Of a stretch of DNA of 64,000 nt, positions 57,571 through 64,000 are shown in pieces. Under the pieces are notes generated by a model. That model ran no database searches and was not told the origin of the DNA. It worked only from the letters and a program-made list of their open reading frames with translations. A program made the translations under genes and the position numbers. Numbering within the stretch: position 1 is the stretch's first letter; every line of letters starts with the position of its first letter. The DNA comes from Longispora sp040681875 (GTDB lineage: Bacteria > Actinomycetota > Actinomycetes > Mycobacteriales > Micromonosporaceae). Where the stretch lies: NCBI RefSeq assembly GCF_040681875.1, contig NZ_JBFAZP010000004.1:124001-188000 (forward strand). The letters run 5' to 3'.

Positions 57571-58335
57571 ATGTCCCCGACCCACGAGGTGCTCGCCAGC
57601 GGCGGCCTGCTCACGAAGAGGTACCTGTCCTGGGACCGCGACGAGCACCGCCGGGAGTGGGCCGTGCTGTCCCAGGTGCACGCGCACACCCGGGACCTGG
57701 CCCCGGTCCCGGTGTCCGCCGACCTCGACGCGGACCCGCCGACGGTGACGATGAGCCTGCTGCCCGGGCGGCCGTTGACGGGGGCGCTGTCGCCGGCCGA
57801 GCTCGACGGGCTGGCGGCGGCGCTCCGGACACTGTGGTCGGTGCCGTGCGCGGACCTGCCGCCCCGCCGCGACGCCCCCGACGAGTTCGCCGCGGCCGTC
57901 GCGGACCGCCTCGCCGCCGCCGACCGGCCCGCGGGCCCGGCCGGGGAGGCGTACGACGTGGCGCGGGCCTGGCTGCGGGACGCGAAGTTCGGGCCGGGCC
58001 ACACCGAGGTGCTCGGCGGCGCGGACCCGAACCTCGCCAACTACCTGTGGGACGGCGAACGGGTCCGGATCGTCGACTTCGAGGACGCGGGCCGGTCGGA
58101 TCCGGAGATCGAGCTCGCGGACCTGGTGGAGCACCTGGAGGCGCGGGCCACGGACTGGTCGGGGTTCCTGGCCGGTTTCGACCCCGATCCCGACCGGTTG
58201 CTCGCCGGGCGCCGGCTGTTCGCCGCGTTCTGGCTGCACCTGCTGCTGCCGGGTGGCCGCGCGGCGGCCCGCAACCCGCCCGGCACCCTCGAACGGCAGG
58301 CGGCCCGGGTCCTGACCCTCTTTGTCAGTACCTGA
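57571..58335 (+). CDS. Aminoglycoside phosphotransferase-fold protein with altered catalytic loop
   Basis: 254 residues. The C-lobe has G-G-A-D-P-N-L-A-N-Y-L near residue 149, where APH-type kinases have H-G-D-x-x-x-x-N, and I-V-D-F-E-D-A-G near 168 (Mg Asp). The catalytic Asp and Asn are present, but the preceding H-G is replaced by G-A. The N-lobe Lys is in L-L-T-K-R-Y-L. It is likely an active small-molecule kinase with a changed loop, substrate unknown. It is not evidence of antibiotic resistance by itself. Confidence 0.7.
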   Translation: MSPTHEVLASGGLLTKRYLSWDRDEHRREWAVLSQVHAHTRDLAPVPVSADLDADPPTVTMSLLPGRPLTGALSPAELDGLAAALRTLWSVPCADLPPRRDAPDEFAAAVADRLAAADRPAGPAGEAYDVARAWLRDAKFGPGHTEVLGGADPNLANYLWDGERVRIVDFEDAGRSDPEIELADLVEHLEARATDWSGFLAGFDPDPDRLLAGRRLFAAFWLHLLLPGGRAAARNPPGTLERQAARVLTLFVST

Positions 58336-58402
58336 TAAATCGGTTGGGGGTTTGTGCGCACGGTGCTTGCTTCGCGGGGCCGCCGGGTCCAGGCTCGTGC
58401 GC

Positions 58403-60052
58403 ATGGACGCTGACGTCATTGTCGTGGGAGCCGGCCTCGCCGGACTGGCCGCCGCCGCCGAGCTGGCCGACGCCGGCCGGTCGGTGATCCTGCTCGACCA
58501 GGAGCCGGAGTCCAACCTCGGCGGGCAGGCGCACTGGTCGTTCGGCGGGTTGTTCCTCGTCGACTCGCCCGAGCAGCGCCGGATGGGGATCCGCGACTCG
58601 CGCGACCTCGCCTGGCAGGACTGGCAGGGCAGCGCCGGCTTCGACCGGGACACCGACGACTGGGGCCGGCGCTGGGCGGAGGCCTACGTCGACTTCGCGG
58701 CCGGCGAGAAGCGGGCCTGGCTGCGGCAACAGGGCATCGGGTTCTTCCCCGTGGTCGGCTGGGCCGAGCGCGGCGGCTACACGGCCACCGGGCACGGCAA
58801 CTCGGTGCCCCGGTTCCACGTCACCTGGGGCACCGGCCCCGGGGTGGTCGCGCCGTTCGAGCGCCGGGTCCGGGCCGGGGTGGACAAGGGCCTGGTCACG
58901 TTGCGGTTCCGGCACCGGGTGGACGAGCTGACCGTCACCGGCGGCGTGGTCGACGGGATGCGCGGCACGGTCCTGGAGCCCAGCGCCGCGCTCAGGGGCG
59001 AGCCGAGTTCGCGGGTCGGGACGGGCGAGTTCGCGCTGCGGGCCCAGGCCGTGATCGTGACCAGCGGCGGGATCGGCGGCAACCACGACCTGGTCCGCAA
59101 GCAGTGGCCCGCCCGGCTCGGCACGCCGCCGGCCCACATGCTGTCCGGGGTGCCCGCGCACGTGGACGGCCGGATGCTCGCGATCACCGGCGCGGCCGGC
59201 GGGCACCTGGTCAACGAGGACCGGATGTGGCACTACACCGAGGGCATCACCAACTGGGACCCGATCTGGGCGCGGCACGGCATCCGGATCCTGCCCGGGC
59301 CGTCCTCGCTGTGGTTCGACGCGACCGGCCAGCGGCTGCCGGTGCCGCTGTTCCCCGGGTTCGACACGCTCGGCACCCTGGAGCACATCATGGGCACCGG
59401 GCACGAGTACACGTGGTTCGTGCTCACCCAGAAGATCATCGAGAAGGAGTTCGCGCTCTCGGGTTCCGAGCAGAACCCCGATCTGACGGGCAAGAGCATC
59501 CGACAGGTACTGAAGCGGGTGCTGCCCGGCGCCCCCGGCCCGGTCGAGGCGTTCAAGAAGCACGGCCCGGACTTCGTGGTCGCCGACACCCTGCCCGAAC
59601 TCGTCGCCGGCATGAACAGGCTCACCGACACCCCGCTGATCGACCTCGCCGACCTGGAACGCCAGATCGTGGCCCGCGACCGGGAGATGGCCAACACGTT
59701 CACCAAGGATCTGCAGGTCACAGCCCTGCGCGGGGCGCGCAACTACCGGGGCGACAAGCTCGTGCGGGTCGCCACCCCGCACCGGATCCTCGATCCCAAG
59801 GCCGGGCCACTGATCGCGGTCCGGCTGCACATCCTGACCCGCAAGTCGTTGGGCGGGCTCCAGACGGACCTGTCCTCGCGGGTCCTGCGCGCCGACGGGA
59901 CACCCCTGCCCGGGGTGTACGCGGCCGGGGAGGTCAGCGGCTTCGGCGGCGGCGGCGTGCACGGGTACCGGTCGCTGGAGGGCACGTTCCTCGGCGGGTG
60001 CCTGTTCACCGGACGGACGGCGGGGCGGGCGGCGGCGGAGGCCACGGGGTAG
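58403..60052 (+). CDS. FAD-binding dehydrogenase (KstD/fumarate-reductase-like)
   Basis: 549 residues. FAD motif V-V-G-A-G-L-A-G-L at residues 7-15, D-Q-E-P-E near 34, and a C-terminal A-G-E-V-S-G-F-G-G-G-G-V-H-G-Y-R-S-L-E-G-T block. The overall plan is that of 3-ketosteroid delta-1-dehydrogenases and the actinobacterial FAD-binding dehydrogenase family. The substrate may be a steroid or other cyclic ketone, with no sterol genes nearby to support it. It is 67 nt after the kinase-like gene and could be cotranscribed. Confidence 0.82.
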   Translation: MDADVIVVGAGLAGLAAAAELADAGRSVILLDQEPESNLGGQAHWSFGGLFLVDSPEQRRMGIRDSRDLAWQDWQGSAGFDRDTDDWGRRWAEAYVDFAAGEKRAWLRQQGIGFFPVVGWAERGGYTATGHGNSVPRFHVTWGTGPGVVAPFERRVRAGVDKGLVTLRFRHRVDELTVTGGVVDGMRGTVLEPSAALRGEPSSRVGTGEFALRAQAVIVTSGGIGGNHDLVRKQWPARLGTPPAHMLSGVPAHVDGRMLAITGAAGGHLVNEDRMWHYTEGITNWDPIWARHGIRILPGPSSLWFDATGQRLPVPLFPGFDTLGTLEHIMGTGHEYTWFVLTQKIIEKEFALSGSEQNPDLTGKSIRQVLKRVLPGAPGPVEAFKKHGPDFVVADTLPELVAGMNRLTDTPLIDLADLERQIVARDREMANTFTKDLQVTALRGARNYRGDKLVRVATPHRILDPKAGPLIAVRLHILTRKSLGGLQTDLSSRVLRADGTPLPGVYAAGEVSGFGGGGVHGYRSLEGTFLGGCLFTGRTAGRAAAEATG

Positions 60053-60121
60053 GCGCCCGGACCGGACGTGGGGCCGGTCCGGACAGGTGGCGGCCGGCCC
60101 ACGGGGACGGCCGCCACCACG

Positions 60122-61648
60122 CTACCGCCGGTACTGCGCCGGCAGCCCCTTCGTCCCCGGGTCCTCGTACGCGCCGACCCGGCCCCGGTCCACGTGCCAG
60201 GTGGACACCGTGCTCATCGCGGCGTTCGGGTCCGCGCGGTCCGCGGTGACCCGCATGTGGGTGGTCCAGCGCTGCGGGGTCACCTCGTACAGGTCGTAGC
60301 CGTACCGGTTGCCCTCGAAGTACTGCAGGTGCGGGTTGCCGGCGCCCATCTTCGGCCCGTTGGTCGCGTTCCACGAGGACGAGTACGCGCTCGACGTGAT
60401 GGAGTGCGCCACGAACTCGGTGCCGATCACCGGCGAGGACGTGTCGTCGAAGTCCGGCCGCAGGTCCTGCACGAACGCGCTGTGCCAGTCGCCCGTGACG
60501 GTCACGAAGTCGGCGAGCCCGGCCTGGTGCGCCCGGGTCAGGATGTCCTTGCGCTCGGCGAGGAACCCGTCCCACTGGTCGGTGAACATGTAGCCGCCGC
60601 CCGGGCCCGAGCGCAGCTGGCCGAGCATGATCGAGTTGGCCCAGCAGTGCCAGCCGCCCGAGCGGTGCTCGATCTTGTCGATCAGCCAGTTCTTCTGGGC
60701 CGCGCCGAGGATCGTGCCGCTGGTGACGTTCTGCGCGGAACGGTACTGGCGCAGGTCCAGGACGACGAGTTCGAGCAGGTCGCCCCACTGCCGGTACCGG
60801 TAGATCTGCGGGTCGGGCAGCGCGGAGTCGGCGCCGTCGATCCGCAGCGGCATGTTCTCGTACCAGGCCTGGTAGGCCGCCGCCCGGCGCGCCACGAACG
60901 GCGCTCCCCCGGCCGAGCCCGAGTAGTCGTTGACCACCTCGTGGTCGTCCCAGGTGAGGAACCACGGGTGGGCGGCGTGCGCGGCGCGCAGCAGCGGGTC
61001 ACCCTTGTAGAGGGCCTGCGCCTTGCGGTAGTCGTTCAGGGTGTACTGGGTGCCCAGCTCCGTGCCCTCGTAGGTGTAGTCGCCCAGGTGCACGACGAAG
61101 TCGAGGTTGGCGTCGGCGGCGATCTCCCGCATGCCGGAGTACTCGCCGGACTGGTAGTTCTGGCAGTTCAGCGACGCGAACCGCACCTTGTTCAGCGCCC
61201 CGACCGGAGCCGTCCTGGTCCGCCCGACGACGCTCTTCTTGCCGAGCGCCGAGAACTGGTAGTGGTAGCGCTGCCCGGCGCCGAGGCCGCGCACCGGCAC
61301 GTGCACGCTGTGCCCGAGCAGCACGCTCGCCGCCACCGAACCCGAGGCCACGACCTGGGTCATGCCCGGGTCGGTGGCCACCGCCCAGTCGACCTGCACG
61401 ATGTCCGCGAGGGGCTGGACGTCGGCGAGCGGCTCGGGGGCCAGCCGGGTCCACAGCACGACGCTGGTGGGCAGCGGGTCGCCGGAGCCGACGCCCAGGG
61501 TGAACGGCGCGGGGTCCCAGCTGGCCCCGAGCGCGGCCGCGGCGGCGTGCGCGGCGGCCGGGCCGAGGTTCGGCATCAGCGGCCAGGCCGCGCCCATGGC
61601 CCCGGCGGCGAGCGCGCCCCGGAGGAGGTCACGACGGTGGACGGTCAT
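60122..61648 (-). CDS. phoD: Tat-exported PhoD-family alkaline phosphatase
   Basis: 508 residues. Tat signal H-R-R-D-L-L-R-G-A-L then a hydrophobic stretch and A-A-A-H-A-A-A near 36. The PhoD domain has G-S-G-D-P near 52, H-L-G-D-Y-T-Y-E near 168, T-W-D-D-H-E-V-V-N-D near 213 and V-T-G-D-W-H-S-A-F near 380. PhoD is a Ca/Fe phosphodi- and monoesterase of phosphate starvation. ATG 61648 shares one base with the upstream stop (TGATG), so it is coupled to the duplicated-domain gene. Confidence 0.92.
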   Translation of the reverse strand: MTVHRRDLLRGALAAGAMGAAWPLMPNLGPAAAHAAAAALGASWDPAPFTLGVGSGDPLPTSVVLWTRLAPEPLADVQPLADIVQVDWAVATDPGMTQVVASGSVAASVLLGHSVHVPVRGLGAGQRYHYQFSALGKKSVVGRTRTAPVGALNKVRFASLNCQNYQSGEYSGMREIAADANLDFVVHLGDYTYEGTELGTQYTLNDYRKAQALYKGDPLLRAAHAAHPWFLTWDDHEVVNDYSGSAGGAPFVARRAAAYQAWYENMPLRIDGADSALPDPQIYRYRQWGDLLELVVLDLRQYRSAQNVTSGTILGAAQKNWLIDKIEHRSGGWHCWANSIMLGQLRSGPGGGYMFTDQWDGFLAERKDILTRAHQAGLADFVTVTGDWHSAFVQDLRPDFDDTSSPVIGTEFVAHSITSSAYSSSWNATNGPKMGAGNPHLQYFEGNRYGYDLYEVTPQRWTTHMRVTADRADPNAAMSTVSTWHVDRGRVGAYEDPGTKGLPAQYRR

Positions 61649-62736
61649 CAGGCTGCTCCGATGGTGAGGTGGAGGGCGTCGGCGTACCCGTCGTTGGCCG
61701 TGCCGGAACCGTCGCGGGTGAACAGGAGCAGGACCCGGGCGGTCCGGCTGCCCGGGGGCACGGTGCCCTGGGCGGTGCGCTGGAGCAGACCCGACCTGCT
61801 GCTCCGCTCGGCGGCGGTCACGGGGCCGAGGACGACCACGCCGAGCGGGGGCCCGTCGGCCGGCAGGAACTCCACGGACAGCCGGACGCCGTCGTTCTGG
61901 GTCGCGTAGCCGCCGAGCCAGCCGCCGAACGTGAACCGGGACCGCCCGGCGTCGATGTCGGCCGTCCCCGGCAGCGTGACCAGCTGCGCGAGCCGGGTGC
62001 GGACGGAGTTGCCGCCGGTGAGGAAGTTGGTGCCCCGGTCCGACGGGCCGGGGTCGCTGGTCGTCGGGTAGCCGGACGTGCCGTACTTGACCACGGCCGC
62101 CGCGCCCTCGACGGTCGTCCAGCCGGGGATCTGCGCGCTCGGCGTGCCCGTGCCGCCCGGGCCGGCCTCGCCGGAGCCGTTGACGATCAGGTTGGACACC
62201 GTCGGACCGCCGATCGTGAGGGTCAGGGACAGGCCGTCGGCGTACCCGTCGTTGGAGGAGCCCCCGGAGCGGGTGAACACCAGGGTCAGGCGGGCCGTGC
62301 GGCTGCCGGCGGGCACGGCCCCGGTCGCGGTGCGCGCCCACAGGCCGGTGGCGTTGCCCCGGTCGGCCGGGGTGACCGGGCCGATCGCGGCCGTGGCCAG
62401 CACCTGGTTCGACGCGGACAGGAACTCGGCGGTCAGCGACGCGTCGTCGGCCTGCGAGGACCAACCCCCCAACCAACCACTCAGGGTGTACTGCGCCTGG
62501 CCGGCGTCGATCTCGGCGGTGTTCGGCAGGGTCGCGTCCTGGGAGGCGCGGGACTTCGCGGCCGTCCCGCCGGTGAAGAACGCGGTGCCCCGGTCGGGCG
62601 GGCCGGGGTCGGTCGGGGTGGGGTAGCCGCCGCCCGCGTCGTACCTGGTGACGGCCATGGCGCCCTGGAGGCTGGTCCAGCCGCTGGAGCCGGACTCGGC
62701 CCCCGGATTGACGAGAAGGTTGGGAGTTGTGTGCAC
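61648..62736 (-). CDS. Tandem-duplicated jelly-roll-like protein upstream of phoD
   Basis: 362 residues made of two similar halves (about 6-180 and 185-361). Each has L-I/L-V-N-P/G-S-G-E-A/S, D-P-G-P-x-D-R-G-T-x-F-x-x-G-G, A-x-x-D-A-G, W-L-G-G, G-S-R-T-A-R and N-D-G-Y-A-D. The pattern fits galactose-binding/carbohydrate-binding jelly rolls. There is no signal peptide, though the downstream partner PhoD is exported by Tat. It may be co-exported with PhoD, or the start may be wrong. No named family recognised. Confidence 0.65.
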   Translation of the reverse strand: MHTTPNLLVNPGAESGSSGWTSLQGAMAVTRYDAGGGYPTPTDPGPPDRGTAFFTGGTAAKSRASQDATLPNTAEIDAGQAQYTLSGWLGGWSSQADDASLTAEFLSASNQVLATAAIGPVTPADRGNATGLWARTATGAVPAGSRTARLTLVFTRSGGSSNDGYADGLSLTLTIGGPTVSNLIVNGSGEAGPGGTGTPSAQIPGWTTVEGAAAVVKYGTSGYPTTSDPGPSDRGTNFLTGGNSVRTRLAQLVTLPGTADIDAGRSRFTFGGWLGGYATQNDGVRLSVEFLPADGPPLGVVVLGPVTAAERSSRSGLLQRTAQGTVPPGSRTARVLLLFTRDGSGTANDGYADALHLTIGAA

Positions 62737-62884
62737 AGCATCTCCGACAGTAGAGGTGAACTCATCCCAGCTTCCAGGGGTGATGGACGCTGTTCAATTC
62801 CCTGTCGGTCAACGTTGTATGAACAACTGTCGGGTAGCCAGGCGCGGATCCGGCCATCCTGTGCACACGTGCGCCGCGCACACG

Positions 62885-62924
62885 CGTGCGGGGGCCGGCC
62901 CGTGGATGGGCCGACCCCCGCACG
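62885..62924 (-). terminator. Terminator of the M4 metalloprotease gene
   Basis: 17-bp stem with one mismatch (62885-62901 with 62908-62924), 6-nt loop, 13 nt downstream of the stop on the minus strand. The rest of the gap to 62737 has no supported gene. Confidence 0.75.
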
Positions 62925-62936
62925 TTCGTCGAAGGG

Positions 62937-64000
62937 CTACGACACCGTGAGGGCGGCGTCGTCGACGACGAAGTTGGTCACGAGGGAGGCGTCCTCGGTA
63001 CCGGTGAAGGTGATCGTCACGGTCTGGCCCGCGTACGCGGCCAGGTCGAACGTCTTCTGCGCGTACCCGGCGGCCTTGTTCAGGTTGCTGTACGTGGCCA
63101 GGGTGGCGCTACCGACCTTGACGGTCAGCTTGTCGTACTGCACCGAGGTGGTGGTCTCCTTGGTGTCGATGTGCAGCCAGAACGACAGGCTGTAGCTGGC
63201 ACAGCCGGCCGGGACCGCCACCTGCTGCGACAGGGTGGTGGTGTTGGTGGTGCCCTTGCCGCCCAGCAGCGCGAGCTTGGTGCCGCCGTGCGCCGGCTGC
63301 GCGGTCGTGCTGGCCCGGACCACTCCGGTCGAGGCGGTCCACGGGGTGGCGGTGGCGTCCTCGAAGCCCGGGTTACCGAGCTTCTGGCCGGCACCGGTGC
63401 AGCCCGGGCCGCCGTTGACGGTCAGGCTGTACGTCGCGGTGTGGGTGGCCGTACCGGTCCCGGTCACCGTGATCGTGTACGTGCCCGGCGCGGCCGAGGA
63501 GGTGGTCGCGACGGTCATCGTGGACGACGCGCCCGAGGTGACCGACGAGGGGCTGAAGCTCACGGTCACGCCGGCCGGCGCGCCGCTCGCGGTCAGGTTC
63601 ACGGTCTGCGCGTTGCCCGAGGTGGTGGACGTGTTCACGGTCGAGGTCGCCGAGGCGCCCGGGTTGACAGCGCCCGACGCCGGGTTCAGCGCGAGGGAGA
63701 AGTCGTTCGACGGCGTGCCGGAGCACGTCGGGTCGGCGGTCTGCGCCGGAACGCTGACCGCGTCCCACGCGGCCTTGGTCTTGTTGAACAGACCACAGGT
63801 CGAGTCGAGGTTCTTCGCGGCGGTCAGGGTGCCGGTCCGGTACTTCGCGTGGGTCTGGCCCGACACCTTGGTCAGCATGGCGCCGTAGAAGATCTTGCCG
63901 GCGTTCTGGATGCCCATGCCCGTGAGGGTGGTGTTGTTGCAGGTCGGGCTGACCGGGCCACCGGCCGGGTTGGTGCCCTGGGACATCAGGTAGAACCAGT
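62937..64000 (-). CDS. M4 (thermolysin-family) metalloprotease, C-terminal part
   Basis: Frame enters from the window edge; the catalytic H-E-x-x-H lies outside. The first visible residues, W-F-Y-L-M-S-Q-G, then L-T-G-M-G-I-Q-N-A-G-K-I-F-Y-G-A-M and A-A-W-D-A-V, are the C-terminal helical part of thermolysin-like proteases. A Ser/Thr-rich Ig-like domain (about 95 residues, T-Y-T-I-T-V-T-G-T-G) and a final jelly-roll domain (P-G-F-E-D-A, F-W-L-H-I-D) follow. The protein is exported. The appended domains probably bind surfaces or substrates. Confidence 0.8.
   Translation of the reverse strand, partial: WFYLMSQGTNPAGGPVSPTCNNTTLTGMGIQNAGKIFYGAMLTKVSGQTHAKYRTGTLTAAKNLDSTCGLFNKTKAAWDAVSVPAQTADPTCSGTPSNDFSLALNPASGAVNPGASATSTVNTSTTSGNAQTVNLTASGAPAGVTVSFSPSSVTSGASSTMTVATTSSAAPGTYTITVTGTGTATHTATYSLTVNGGPGCTGAGQKLGNPGFEDATATPWTASTGVVRASTTAQPAHGGTKLALLGGKGTTNTTTLSQQVAVPAGCASYSLSFWLHIDTKETTTSVQYDKLTVKVGSATLATYSNLNKAAGYAQKTFDLAAYAGQTVTITFTGTEDASLVTNFVVDDAALTVS

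Noticed and set aside
57571..58335. Aminoglycoside resistance gene
   Set aside because: The phosphotransferase fold is used for many small substrates, the H-G-D loop is altered, and nothing nearby indicates resistance.
1..64000. tRNA, rRNA, insertion sequences, integrases or prophage genes
   Set aside because: No cloverleaf, rRNA segment, transposase, terminal inverted repeat pair or phage structural gene was recognised by reading both strands. A covariance-model search would be needed to exclude a short RNA gene.

Overview
This 64 kb window is chromosomal DNA of a very GC-rich actinobacterium. Codon third positions are almost all G or C, GTG starts and 1-4 nt stop/start overlaps (ATGA, GTGA) are common, and several genes are confined to Actinobacteria: rbpA with a SigR-type promoter, a Ppm1-type polyprenol mannosyl synthase next to lnt, and FxsA. 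The mix fits Micromonosporaceae or a close relative; that placement is inferred from gene content. I see no tRNA, rRNA, CRISPR array, insertion sequence, integrase or prophage gene.

Layout. 0-6.6 kb: end of a secreted GH26-like glycosidase, then a tight HAD phosphatase / oxidoreductase / MBL hydrolase operon, a serine hydrolase, and a histidine kinase-response regulator pair beside a membrane protein. 6.6-13.4 kb: a YidD fusion overlapping thpR tail to tail, an epimerase, a DEDDh exonuclease, a coiled-coil protein and a polytopic membrane protein. 13.5-14.2 kb: an orphan IF-3 paralogue with an in-frame amber codon, preceded by a leader peptide and alternative hairpins. 14.3-19.7 kb: POT transporter, rbpA, a 42-residue peptide gene, fxsA, and the ppm-lnt lipoprotein/lipid glycosylation pair. 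20-23.6 kb: a DGPF protein convergent with an ECF42-type sigma factor, an aerolysin-like protein and trans-aconitate methyltransferase.

23.7-31.8 kb is a lysine catabolism locus. kdd, an amidohydrolase, kamD, kamE, kal and a GlmL-type ATPase form one leftward operon, and kamA is divergent from it. Together they turn L-lysine into beta-lysine, 3,5-diaminohexanoate and 3-keto-5-aminohexanoate, and deaminate 3-aminobutyryl-CoA. The cleavage enzyme Kce is not in the window.

32-48 kb: a chitin-deacetylase-like secreted enzyme, a PadR-monooxygenase operon, a secreted lipase and a methyltransferase divided by a 26-bp palindrome, Lrp, O-methyltransferase, a receiver-degenerate LuxR regulator, acyl-CoA dehydrogenase, a HipA-like/DUF3037 pair, Dps, a GH1 beta-glucosidase and a Ser-Gly repeat protein. 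48.8-52.8 kb: a 1083-residue NACHT ATPase 10 nt upstream of an SRAP abasic-site protein, a candidate defence pair. 53-57.3 kb: rtcB, a PucR-type regulator, and an ECF sigma factor fused to a zinc anti-sigma motif, one membrane helix and an extracellular CAP domain. 57.5-64 kb: a kinase-like protein, a KstD-like flavoprotein, a Tat-exported PhoD with a duplicated jelly-roll partner, and the end of an M4 metalloprotease.

The strongest leads are the sigma-ZAS-TM-CAP fusion, the interrupted infC paralogue with its leader, the NACHT-SRAP pair, the aerolysin-like gene and the incomplete lysine locus.
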